Positions 1 to 6,338 are shown, counted from the first letter of the stretch. The stretch is DNA of 6,338 nucleotides from JBHEKP01 sp041859375 (GCA_041859375.1 JBHEKP010000262.1:1-6338); one strand, 5' to 3'. Notes: generated by a model not told the origin, from the sequence alone. Program-made: numbers and translations.

Positions 1-1
1 C

Positions 2-535
<534 letters not shown>

Positions 536-548
536 GGCATGCCGCCGC

Positions 549-595
549 GTTGCCGGGCGGCCCGCGAATCGCGTAGAGTGTTGCCGGGCGGCAAC
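549..595 (+). promoter_or_regulatory. 13-nt direct repeat and hairpin around the -10 element (possible operator)
   Basis: GTTGCCGGGCGGC occurs exactly at 549-561 and again at 580-592, 31 nt apart, about three helical turns. The first copy covers the candidate -35 box and the second starts at the last base of the extended -10 element. The second copy is also the left part of a perfect inverted repeat, GTTGCC-GGGC-GGCAAC (580-595), just before the ribosome binding site. Same-face copies flanking the polymerase site fit a repressor operator; the hairpin could instead act in the 5' leader. Both readings are inference, and simple GC-rich sequence can produce such repeats by chance. Confidence 0.35.
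550..579 (+). promoter_or_regulatory. Candidate sigma70-type promoter for the homocysteine methyltransferase gene
   Basis: TTGCCG (550-555) and TAGAGT (574-579) lie 18 nt apart, resembling -35 and -10 boxes, with a start expected near 586 and the gene starting at 611. The decamer GCGTAGAGTG (571-580) recurs with one change as GCGTATAGTG (1551-1560) ahead of the next gene, which supports it as a promoter element of this genome. The match to the E. coli consensus is only moderate and no transcription data are available. Confidence 0.4.
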
Positions 596-610
596 ACAAG
601 GAGCACGGCC

Positions 611-1498
611 ATGACGAGCATGCGAGAGGCGGTTGCGGGCGGCAAAGTGCTGGTTTCCGACGGCGGCTGGGGATCCTTCCTGGTGGCCAGGGGCATGAAG
701 CCGGGGGAGTGCCCGGAGTTTTGGTGCATCAGCCATCCGGCGGAGGTGGGGGAGATCGCCGCGATGTACGCGGAGGCGGGTGCGGACATCGTGATGACGA
801 ACAGTTTCGGCGGGACCACGTTCAAGCTGTCGCATTACGGGCTGGCGGAGCGGGCGGCGGAGCTGAACGCTGCGGCGGCGCGCCTTTCCCGCGCCGCCGC
901 GGGCCCGGACCGGCATGTGATGGCGTCCATGGGCCCCACCGGCAAAATCCTCATGATGGGGGACGTCACCGAGGCGGAATTGTACGCGGCTTTCCGGGAG
1001 CAGGCCGTGGCGCTGGAGGAGGGCGGCGCGGACGCGTGCTCGGTGGAGACGATGTCGGCGCTGGACGAGGCGGCGACAGCCGTGCGCGCCGTGCGTGAGA
1101 ACACGGGGCTGGAGGTGGTGGCCTCCTTCACGTATGACAGCAGGTCGCCCTCGGGCTGGCGCACGATGATGGGCGTTTCGCCGGAGCAGGCGGCGGAGGC
1201 GATGCTGGAGGCGGGCGCGCACATTCTCGGCGCGAACTGCAGCCTGGGCTCCGCGGAGATGGCGGAGGTGGCCGCCGCGCTGCGCGCCGCCGCGCCGGGC
1301 ACGCCCATCCTGGTGCATCCGAACGCGGGCCGGCCCGTGCAGCATGACGACGGCCGGATTGAGTACCCGGAGACGCCGGAAATCATGGCCTCGGCCACGG
1401 CGCGGCTTGTTGCGGCCGGGGCGAACATCATCGGCGGCTGCTGCGGCACCGGCCCGGACCACATCCGGGCGATTCGCGCCGCCGTGGACGCGCTCTGA
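611..1498 (+). CDS. Homocysteine S-methyltransferase family protein
   Basis: This 295-residue protein is a complete homocysteine S-methyltransferase domain (Pfam S-methyl_trans type), a TIM-barrel zinc enzyme that transfers a methyl group to homocysteine to give methionine in the cytoplasm. Visible marks are the N-terminal DGGWGS (17-22), TNSFGG (63-68), SMGPTG near 107, the first zinc ligand Cys210 in GANCSLG, and the Cys277-Cys278 pair in GGCCGTGPDHI. All three zinc Cys are present. It lacks the folate, B12 and activation domains of full MetH, so the methyl donor is not set by sequence: betaine, S-methylmethionine, or a split MetH-like arrangement are possible. The start at 611 is chosen because AAGGAG (598-603) lies 7 nt upstream and homology begins there. 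The in-frame ATG at 539 has no suitable binding site and would extend the gene through the promoter. It appears to be a single-gene unit. Confidence 0.9.
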   Translation: MTSMREAVAGGKVLVSDGGWGSFLVARGMKPGECPEFWCISHPAEVGEIAAMYAEAGADIVMTNSFGGTTFKLSHYGLAERAAELNAAAARLSRAAAGPDRHVMASMGPTGKILMMGDVTEAELYAAFREQAVALEEGGADACSVETMSALDEAATAVRAVRENTGLEVVASFTYDSRSPSGWRTMMGVSPEQAAEAMLEAGAHILGANCSLGSAEMAEVAAALRAAAPGTPILVHPNAGRPVQHDDGRIEYPETPEIMASATARLVAAGANIIGGCCGTGPDHIRAIRAAVDAL

Positions 1499-1500
1499 CC

Positions 1501-1519
1501 CCCCGGCGGGGACGTTTTT
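1501..1519 (+). terminator. Weak candidate terminator after the methyltransferase gene
   Basis: Right after the stop codon, CCCC-GGC-GGGG (1501-1511) can form a 4-bp GC hairpin, followed after ACG by five T (1515-1519). The stem is short and the T-run is separated by three bases, so this is a marginal intrinsic terminator. It fits with a separate promoter for the next gene at 1531-1559. Confidence 0.3.
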
Positions 1520-1530
1520 GCCGCCGCCTG

Positions 1531-1559
1531 TGGAACATTCGCGCCTTCCGGCGTATAGT
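1531..1559 (+). promoter_or_regulatory. Candidate promoter for the four-TM coiled-coil gene
   Basis: TATAGT (1554-1559) is a good -10 box inside GCGTATAGTG, the same decamer with one change as at 571-580. TGGAAC (1531-1536) is a possible -35 box at 17 nt. A start near 1566 would leave a leader of about 40 nt before the ATG at 1607. The -35 match is weak; the shared decamer is the better evidence. Confidence 0.4.
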
Positions 1560-1606
1560 GGTAGCAACGGGAAACCGCGTCCGACGGCAACACGGGACCA
1601 CACGCC

Positions 1607-2701
1607 ATGTCATACCCGATCAAAATCATGCTTTTCATCGCGATGAGCCTGCTCACGGTGGTGTCCATCTACACCACCTACGCGAGCCTGAACGACTCCA
1701 TCCTGCCCGAGCCCACGGTGATGATACCGCTGGCTGGCGGGACCGTCTGGAAATGCTCGATCATCGCGCTGGGCCTTTCCGTGGCCATCGGCATGATGCT
1801 TTTCGCCCTGAAAATGGCCATCATCGGCGGCCAGAAACGGCTCAACATCTTCGGCATCCTGGGCATGACCATCGTGGCGTTCATTTCCATCGTGTTCAAC
1901 ATGGACGTGCTTTACCGCACGGCGGACCGCGAATTTTACCTGCGCTACTCCAACGACCGGATGCGGAGCACCTATGAGGGCTATCTGGCCGAGGTGCAGG
2001 GCGTGCTTCAGGAGCGCAAGACGGAGCTGCTGCGCTCCGTGGCCAAGCAGGAGGGGGAGCTGGACGCCGAGACGAAGGGGCTGCGCAAGGCGCCCGCGGG
2101 CTACGGCCAGTACGCCAAGGAGGAGGATTACAAGCTGACGGTGCTGCAGAAGACCGCCGCCGTGGATCTGGAGGCGATTGAGCAGGCCATGGCCACGAAG
2201 GCGCAGGCCGACGACCTCCTTCGCACCGCCGTTCCGGAGAAACTGGAGGATATTGACAAAACGCAGGCCGAACTGCGGGTGATTGTAAAGGATTTATCGG
2301 GCGTGTCCGGGGTCGCCCTGCCGCAACTGGTCAAGACGGAAAGCCCGCTCTTTGCGGTGTTCGCAAAACTCATGGACATCAAAACGGTGGGCTTCAAGGA
2401 AATATTCTTCCTCATGATCGCCTTCTTCCTGGACCTGGGCGACATCATCGGCTACACGCTGGTGCCCAATAAAAAGGACAAAAAGGCCCCGGCTGTCCGG
2501 CTGGACCCCTTCCCCGCGCCCCGCCGTCTGGCGCTGGTCAGCGGGGACGGCGAAACGGCCGCCGATGACGACGACCTCCCTGAAACCCGGGCGGACGGGG
2601 ATGAAAATGATGAGGTGGTTGACGATGGGGAACGCGCCGCATATCCCGCATTGCGCGGGTCGCGCCGCCGTCCGGGGACATTCCGCATTGGCCGCCGTTA
2701 A
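1607..2701 (+). CDS. Four-TM membrane protein with long extracytoplasmic coiled-coil domain, unknown function
   Basis: I do not recognise this 364-residue protein. It has hydrophobic segments at about 8-27, 47-73, 80-98 and 264-286. The loop between the second and third carries QKR (76-78) and the fourth is followed by NKKDKK (288-293), so by the positive-inside rule both termini are cytoplasmic. The roughly 165 residues between the third and fourth segments would then lie outside the membrane. That region (about 110-230) is rich in Glu, Lys, Leu, Ala and Gln and looks helical or coiled coil. The tail is very acidic around 314-342 and ends in a basic Arg-rich stretch. Three TM segments, coiled coil and one TM recalls DUF4407-type proteins, but I cannot confirm homology. 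The ribosome binding site is weak (CGGGA about 10 nt upstream); an alternative ATG lies at 1628. It might partner with the next membrane gene, but an AT-rich gap with possible promoters separates them. Confidence 0.75.
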   Translation: MSYPIKIMLFIAMSLLTVVSIYTTYASLNDSILPEPTVMIPLAGGTVWKCSIIALGLSVAIGMMLFALKMAIIGGQKRLNIFGILGMTIVAFISIVFNMDVLYRTADREFYLRYSNDRMRSTYEGYLAEVQGVLQERKTELLRSVAKQEGELDAETKGLRKAPAGYGQYAKEEDYKLTVLQKTAAVDLEAIEQAMATKAQADDLLRTAVPEKLEDIDKTQAELRVIVKDLSGVSGVALPQLVKTESPLFAVFAKLMDIKTVGFKEIFFLMIAFFLDLGDIIGYTLVPNKKDKKAPAVRLDPFPAPRRLALVSGDGETAADDDDLPETRADGDENDEVVDDGERAAYPALRGSRRRPGTFRIGRR

Positions 2702-2823
2702 GTTATTTTCATAATTATAATTTTTAACAGGAATCCATCCCTGTGATTGATTGAATTTTTTGGCCGTGATGTAAAAATAACTGGACAATTACTTGGGAAT
2801 ATGCGAAAATCATCCCCATAAGG
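2702..2823 (+). promoter_or_regulatory. AT-rich intergenic region, probable promoter region for the zinc-ribbon gene
   Basis: By hand count, 2701-2820 has 37 G or C in 120 bases (about 31%), far below the flanking genes. It contains the palindrome ATAATTAT (2711-2718), an AT-only inverted pair GTTAA/TTAAC (2697-2701 and 2724-2728), and box-like sequences TTGAAT (2751-2756) with TAAAAA (2772-2777, spacing 15) and TGGACA (2782-2787). None of these is a clear promoter. No GC-rich terminator hairpin for the upstream gene is visible and no small ORF is convincing. Confidence 0.4.
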
Positions 2824-3606
2824 ATGAGTTTATCTGGCATGAAAGAAGATCCATTTGCCCCAGAATATAAGGAGACCATCGAGGCGGACGCCGTCTGCAA
2901 CCAATGCGGAAAGGTGAACCCCGAAGGAACCCTTATTTGCAAGACCTGCGGCAACAACCTGCGCGATCAGCGGTTGTTGCGCCTTGCCGCAGACCAGATC
3001 CTTGTCGGCGAGGATGAGGCGGTAACCAAGCGGTCCTTCACGTTCCTGAAGGGCGCGCTGACGGTGCTCGCGCTGTTGCTGATACTGTGGCTGGGGCTGA
3101 ACGCGGGCCGGGTGACCTCCTCCATCAGTTCGGGTGACGAGGCGCCGCCCCTGCCGCCGGCCCAGCCCTTCCGGTTCTGGGAGGGCGAGGAAAAGGCGGC
3201 CTTTGACGCACTTGCCGCCCAGCTCAACAGCAACTACCCCACGGAGACCATGGCCGAGACGGCCCGGCTCAACCCCGTGATATCCGCCGCGCCCAGCGGC
3301 CAGTTTGTGCTCTTTGAAAAGCGGGGTTCGATGGACGTGTTTGTTGGCGGCGCCTATCTGGCGCAAAACGACGGGGGCGCGGACTTTGTGGCGGTGCTGA
3401 CGGACGGCACGGAGATACGGGGCACGACCAAATTCCGGGAGAGTTACTACACCACCGAATGGAACGACGCGGGGGTGCTTTCGGGCGGGAAATACGACGC
3501 GGGGGTGGGCAACGCCATGCCCCAGGCGGACGGCAGTTTCCTCCTTTTTGTGCAGGGCAACAACCGCACGTACCAGGTGAGGGCCTATTCCACCGCCGCC
3601 CTTTGA
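2824..3606 (+). CDS. Membrane-anchored zinc-ribbon protein, unknown function
   Basis: This 260-residue protein has a zinc ribbon near the N-terminus, C25-x2-C28-x10-C39-x2-C42, then a charged linker, one hydrophobic segment at about 74-94 and a C-terminal domain of about 165 residues. With one helix and no signal peptide, the ribbon should face the cytoplasm and the C-terminal domain the outside. Zinc ribbon plus one TM is a common design of uncharacterised bacterial envelope proteins; the ribbon may bind a partner protein. The C-terminal part is rich in Gly, Phe, Tyr and Asp and looks like a beta domain; I do not recognise it. The start is uncertain: AAGGA (2820-2824) overlaps the ATG at 2824 and lies 14 nt before the ATG at 2839 (Met6), neither ideal. 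A clear terminator follows, so transcription probably ends here. Confidence 0.75.
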   Translation: MSLSGMKEDPFAPEYKETIEADAVCNQCGKVNPEGTLICKTCGNNLRDQRLLRLAADQILVGEDEAVTKRSFTFLKGALTVLALLLILWLGLNAGRVTSSISSGDEAPPLPPAQPFRFWEGEEKAAFDALAAQLNSNYPTETMAETARLNPVISAAPSGQFVLFEKRGSMDVFVGGAYLAQNDGGADFVAVLTDGTEIRGTTKFRESYYTTEWNDAGVLSGGKYDAGVGNAMPQADGSFLLFVQGNNRTYQVRAYSTAAL

Positions 3607-3632
3607 GACCGGGGGCCGCGAAAGATTAAAAT
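3603..3632 (+). promoter_or_regulatory. Candidate promoter for ftsY overlapping the preceding stop codon
   Basis: TTGAGA (3603-3608) and TAAAAT (3627-3632), 18 nt apart, each differ by one base from the sigma70 consensus, the best pair seen in the window. The -35 box contains the stop codon of the zinc-ribbon gene. A start near 3639 would fall inside the left arm of the terminator hairpin, leaving a leader of about 74 nt before ftsY. Function is unproven. Confidence 0.4.
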
Positions 3633-3635
3633 ATG

Positions 3636-3678
3636 ACGCCGCCGCGCGCGCATCCGGCGCCCGGCGGCGTTTTTCTTT
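3636..3678 (+). terminator. Intrinsic terminator after the zinc-ribbon gene
   Basis: ACGCCGCCG (3636-3644) pairs perfectly with CGGCGGCGT (3662-3670), a 9-bp GC-rich stem with a 17-nt loop that may pair further inside. It is followed by TTTTT and, after one C, TTT (3670-3678). GAAAGA (3620-3625) can also pair with TCTTTC (3674-3679) outside the main stem, and A-rich sequence precedes it, so weak activity on the opposite strand is possible. It lies 29 nt after the zinc-ribbon stop and 34 nt before ftsY. Confidence 0.7.
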
Positions 3679-3712
3679 CATCGGCGCCGAGGGCGCAGGG
3701 AGTTCCGGATTC

Positions 3713-4651
3713 ATGGGCTTTTTCACGAAGCTGAGGGAGAAACTGGGCAAGACGCGCAGCAGCCTGCTGGGCGGGGTGCGGCGCATTTTCACGGGCCGGT
3801 CCTCCATCGACGACGGCATTTTCGACGAGCTTGAGGAGCTGCTGATTGAGGCGGACGTGGGGGTGGAGACGACGATGGGGGTGGTTTCGGACATGCGCGC
3901 GGCGTGCCGCGAGCGCGGCCTGAAGACGCCCGACGAACTGTACCAGCTGCTGAAGGACGAGCTGACGGCGCTGCTTTGCCTGGGCGAGGGCGCGGCCCGG
4001 TGGGAGGCCGAAGGGGAGCCCCATGTGACGCTGATAGCCGGGGTGAACGGCTCCGGAAAGACGACCACTGCGGGAAAACTGGCCCAAAAGCTGCGGGAGC
4101 AGGGAAGAAGCGTGGTGCTGGGCGCGGCGGACACCTTCCGCGCGGCGGCGGCGGAGCAGCTGTCCATCTGGGCGGAGCGCACCGGCGCAACGCTCATCCG
4201 GGGCCAGGAGGGGTCCGACCCCGCGGCGGTGGCCTACGACGCCACCGAGGCGGCGGTGGCGCGGGGCGCGGACAACGTGCTGATTGACACGGCGGGCCGG
4301 CTGCACACGAAGATCAACCTGATGGAGGAGGTGAAGAAGATCCAGCGGGTGGTGCGCAAGCGCCTGCCGAACGCGCCGCACCAGGTGCTGCTGGTGCTGG
4401 ACGCGACAACGGGCCAGAACGGCCTCCAGCAGGCCCGGATATTCACCGAGGCGCTCAAGGTGGACGGCATCGTGCTCACCAAGCTGGACGGCACCGCAAA
4501 GGGCGGCATGGCCGTGGCGATACAGAAGCAGCTTGGCATCCCCATCGTGCTCATCGGCGTGGGCGAGGGCGCGGAGGACCTGCAGCCCTTCAACGCGCGC
4601 CAGTTTGTGGACGCGCTTTTCGGCGAGACCTCAGAGTCCGGCGGCGAGTGA
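3713..4651 (+). CDS. ftsY: Signal recognition particle receptor GTPase FtsY
   Basis: This 312-residue protein is FtsY, which docks ribosome-SRP complexes at the inner membrane and, with Ffh, uses paired GTP hydrolysis to pass membrane and secreted proteins to the translocon. The N domain (about 1-95, helical) is followed by the G domain: P-loop GVNGSGKTT (110-118), DTFRAAA (140-146), DTAGR (192-196), TKLDG (256-260, guanine specificity) and the closing GVGEGAEDLQPF (282-293). These, especially the GVNGSGKTT form and the tail, separate FtsY from Ffh, and the Ffh M domain is absent. The acidic A domain of E. coli FtsY is missing; membrane contact would rely on the N-terminal amphipathic stretch (GFFTKLREKL), as in many short FtsY proteins. 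AGGGAG (3697-3702) lies 10 nt before the ATG. Its last 21 nt overlap the end of the convergent lipoprotein gene. Confidence 0.97.
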   Translation: MGFFTKLREKLGKTRSSLLGGVRRIFTGRSSIDDGIFDELEELLIEADVGVETTMGVVSDMRAACRERGLKTPDELYQLLKDELTALLCLGEGAARWEAEGEPHVTLIAGVNGSGKTTTAGKLAQKLREQGRSVVLGAADTFRAAAAEQLSIWAERTGATLIRGQEGSDPAAVAYDATEAAVARGADNVLIDTAGRLHTKINLMEEVKKIQRVVRKRLPNAPHQVLLVLDATTGQNGLQQARIFTEALKVDGIVLTKLDGTAKGGMAVAIQKQLGIPIVLIGVGEGAEDLQPFNARQFVDALFGETSESGGE

Positions 4652-6139
4652 CCCGCGCCAGCGGGCGTATTCCGCCTCCACATCGTCCCGGCCCGCAAAG
4701 GGCTTGAACACCATCCGCGCGCGGAACCGTTCTGTTTTGCCCGCTTCCGGATTGCGCGGCACAAAGTGCCAGTCCCATGCGGGGTTGCGGGGGTTGCCGG
4801 TCCAGTTCCACAGGGCGAAGCGCACCTGATCCGCCGGTTCAAACATCATGATCACCACCATGTCGTCGTCCGTGGTGGCATAGTCGGCGTCGCCGTCGGT
4901 GAGCCCGTAGTAAAAGGGCCGGGTGAAGCGCTTGTCCGGATGGTCCCGCATGTTCAGTTCGACCACCTCCGGGTCAAATCCGAGCAGGGGCGCGCCCGCC
5001 ATGGGGACGTTGCCGCATTCGGGCTTGCCGTCCGGACCGGGGGCGCCCAGGGTTGTCCAGCCTTCGCCCCCCTTGTCAATGCCGGGGAAATGGATGACGC
5101 CGTCCCGCGCGAAATTGAGGTAGCTCGCGAACATGAGCACCAGATAGCCCTTTGGGAAGCAGTTTTTCCGGGGGGTGACGTCAAACACCAGATCCACGGC
5201 GTTTTCGCCGGACAGGGTGTAGACGGCCGCGCAATCGAGGGGCCAGGCGGAGCTGTCGGCGCTCCAGCGCGCCTCCACCGCCGCGGGCGGACGGGGGAGG
5301 ATGCGCATCGGGTCGCGCCGGGGCGTGTCGGAAAAGCGTTCCCGGTCCGCCGCCGCGCCGTTCAGTACATGCTCATAGTTCAGCGCGATAAAAAGGAAGG
5401 GGCACGTGTTGGGATGCCGCGCATGAGCAAGCCAGGAAATTCCCGCCCCGTATGTAGAACCCTCCAAGAGGGGCGCGGTAAACCAGCCTGTAATGTGTTC
5501 ATCCATCAGCGGCACATGCAATGCGCGCCCGTCCGCGGCGGCGACATCAATAAAGTCCTGCCAGGGAGCGGCCGTGTTTTCCTTTCCGGAGTCAGGCCCC
5601 ACGGACACCCGTGTTTCTTTGGCCACCTCCACCAGCGCGATCGTGTCGCCGCATTTGCCGACCGGCCCATTCCAATGCACTTTGCCCCCCGGCGGTGGGG
5701 GCACCGCCCCAAGCACCACCAGATCGCCCCTGTGAAAAAGATGCCGTATTGGTTTTGGGCTCAGAATGGAACCTTCAGGCAGGGTGGATTCGAAGGTGAG
5801 CCCCACCAAATCCCGCCCAAATTCGGCCTTGACAACACGGTCCCGGTCCATTGTGAGGGACACCATGTTTTCGTTTTTCTCAACCTCCCCGCCCAAATCC
5901 CCGCTCCATCCCAAAAAAAGGGAATTTTGGTCGGGAGTGGCGACAATCTTGACCACCTCCCCCGCGGCATGTTCATAACGCATCCCCGGAAACCAGTCTG
6001 TCGCCGGAGATGTCGTTCCGTTGCCGTTGCCCTGCTTGACAATCCAAAGGGCATGCCTTGTTTCCGCGGGAAGGGAACCGGAACAGGCTGTCATGAGGAT
6101 GGAGGCGGACAGGAGCCGCAATAATGTCGGACCGCGCAT
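4631..6139 (-). CDS. Lipoprotein with divergent InlB-type repeats and a large unassigned beta-rich domain
   Basis: This 502-residue protein starts with a lipoprotein signal peptide: basic start, hydrophobic core and a lipobox LMTAC ending at Cys19, so it should be lipid-anchored outside the inner membrane. Residues about 29-107 look like a divergent InlB B-repeat (Bacterial_repeat type): Gly-rich start, GWSGD at 77-81 and closing VVKAEF. A second, weaker copy spans about 111-180 (VHWNG at 154-158). The remaining roughly 310 residues are rich in aromatic residues with beta-strand character (FYYGLTDGDADY near 410, PAWDWHF near 454, MVFKPF near 476). Similar tails occur, to my recollection, in secreted planctomycete-type proteins of unknown role, perhaps carbohydrate related; this is not proven. 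The start is firm: AAGGAGG (6144-6150) lies 4 nt upstream. The gene converges with ftsY and shares its last 21 nt with it. Confidence 0.85.
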   Translation of the reverse strand: MRGPTLLRLLSASILMTACSGSLPAETRHALWIVKQGNGNGTTSPATDWFPGMRYEHAAGEVVKIVATPDQNSLFLGWSGDLGGEVEKNENMVSLTMDRDRVVKAEFGRDLVGLTFESTLPEGSILSPKPIRHLFHRGDLVVLGAVPPPPGGKVHWNGPVGKCGDTIALVEVAKETRVSVGPDSGKENTAAPWQDFIDVAAADGRALHVPLMDEHITGWFTAPLLEGSTYGAGISWLAHARHPNTCPFLFIALNYEHVLNGAAADRERFSDTPRRDPMRILPRPPAAVEARWSADSSAWPLDCAAVYTLSGENAVDLVFDVTPRKNCFPKGYLVLMFASYLNFARDGVIHFPGIDKGGEGWTTLGAPGPDGKPECGNVPMAGAPLLGFDPEVVELNMRDHPDKRFTRPFYYGLTDGDADYATTDDDMVVIMMFEPADQVRFALWNWTGNPRNPAWDWHFVPRNPEAGKTERFRARMVFKPFAGRDDVEAEYARWRGSLAAGL

Positions 6140-6143
6140 TTGC

Positions 6144-6197
6144 CCTCCTTAAAATGAGGCAAAACACCAAATATCCCAAACCATGCCTTTTACGCAA
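6144..6197 (-). promoter_or_regulatory. Strong ribosome binding site and candidate promoter of the lipoprotein gene
   Basis: On the minus strand AAGGAGG (6144-6150) is a full Shine-Dalgarno match, 4 nt before the ATG at 6139. Upstream, TTGCGT (6192-6197) with TATTTG (6168-6173, spacing 18) or GATATT (6170-6175, spacing 16) may be a promoter in the AT-richer 73-nt gap behind the upstream gene. The boxes are weak; read-through from that gene is equally possible because no terminator hairpin is evident between them. Confidence 0.35.
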
Positions 6198-6212
6198 GCC
6201 GCACGGCCCATG

Positions 6213-6338
6213 TCACAGATCCGGCGGCAGGTAGCGCCGGGCCAGTTTGCCGTAGGCAAGGACCTGCCCGTCGCGCCAGGCCGCGTCGCGCCCGAGCAGT
6301 TCGGCCATGAGCGCGGCCACGGCGGGGGCGGCCTCGAT
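6213..6338 (-). CDS. C-terminal end of a gene, possibly FAD-dependent glycerol-3-phosphate dehydrogenase
   Basis: Reading the minus strand from the window edge gives 41 codons in frame ending in TGA (6213-6215). The stretch PAVAALMAELLGRD, then a Trp-Arg and a Gln-x3-Tyr spacing, and the tail LARRYLPPDL resemble the last helices of GlpD/GlpA-type glycerol-3-phosphate dehydrogenases, which commonly end in an Ala-Glu-x-Leu-Gly-Trp-Asp helix and a Tyr-containing helix. That enzyme oxidises glycerol 3-phosphate to dihydroxyacetone phosphate at the membrane. With only 41 residues and no catalytic site visible, the name is a guess, but codon use and frame argue for a real coding end. The gene reads the same way as the lipoprotein gene, whose ATG lies 73 nt downstream. 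Confidence 0.55.
   Translation of the reverse strand: MEAAPAVAALMAELLGRDAAWRDGQVLAYGKLARRYLPPDL

Noticed and set aside
541..561. Terminator hairpin after the EF-hand gene (GCCGCC/GGCGGC)
   Set aside because: Six-base stem with a nine-base loop and no following T-run.
539..610. N-terminal extension of the methyltransferase from the ATG at 539
   Set aside because: No suitable ribosome binding site, the sequence is promoter-like with repeats, and family similarity starts after 611, where AAGGAG is well placed.
835..1668. 277-codon minus-strand open frame over the methyltransferase gene
   Set aside because: Ser/Ala/Arg/Pro-rich shadow of a GC-rich gene with clear family motifs on the plus strand.
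1607..3606. Two-gene membrane defence or secretion system
   Set aside because: Neither protein has a nuclease, ATPase or other effector motif, and an AT-rich gap separates them; adjacency alone does not support a system.
2830..4197. 455-codon minus-strand open frame spanning the zinc-ribbon gene and ftsY
   Set aside because: It is antisense to two supported genes and crosses their terminator; composition is low-complexity Arg/Pro/Ser with no domain.
4766..6124. 452-codon plus-strand open frame opposite the lipoprotein gene
   Set aside because: The minus strand has a perfect Shine-Dalgarno, signal peptide and lipobox; the plus-strand product shows no recognisable domain and is a GC-bias shadow.

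Overview
The window is a high-GC bacterial chromosome segment with six genes, two of them cut by the window edges, plus their control regions. No phage, insertion sequence, CRISPR array or RNA gene is visible. A long Glu-Gly repeat protein with EF-hands and a C-terminal anchor, an FtsY lacking the acidic N-terminal domain, and a lipoprotein with divergent InlB-type repeats together suggest an uncultured lineage near Candidatus Hydrogenedentota, Planctomycetes or Lentisphaerae. That placement rests on protein style alone and is tentative.

Left part (1-1498, plus strand): the 3' end of a surface-type protein opens the window. It has 31 Glu-Gly pairs, two canonical EF-hand loops, a CxxxC motif, and a terminal hydrophobic segment followed by Arg-Arg. 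A compact promoter region with a 13-nt direct repeat and a hairpin follows, and then a homocysteine S-methyltransferase gene (real start 611).

Middle part (1607-3606, plus strand): two unrecognised envelope proteins. The first has four membrane segments with a long helical, probably periplasmic, domain between the third and fourth. After a strikingly AT-rich gap of 122 nt comes a small membrane protein with a cytoplasmic-type zinc ribbon, one membrane segment and an extracytoplasmic domain. A good intrinsic terminator follows it, overlapped by a good-looking promoter.

Right part (3713-6338): ftsY, the signal recognition particle receptor GTPase, reads plus. It runs tail to tail into, and overlaps by 21 nt, a minus-strand gene for a secreted lipoprotein. 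Upstream of the lipoprotein gene, on the same strand, lies the last 41 codons of a gene whose tail resembles FAD-dependent glycerol-3-phosphate dehydrogenases.

The genes do not form one recognisable pathway. Several products sit in or act at the envelope (anchored surface protein, two membrane proteins, SRP receptor, lipoprotein), but most genes have their own control region, so a shared function is not supported. I see no convincing undescribed multi-gene system. The points most worth checking are the repeat protein and its tail, the repeat-flanked promoter at 549-595, the two orphan membrane proteins, and the promoter/terminator overlap before ftsY.
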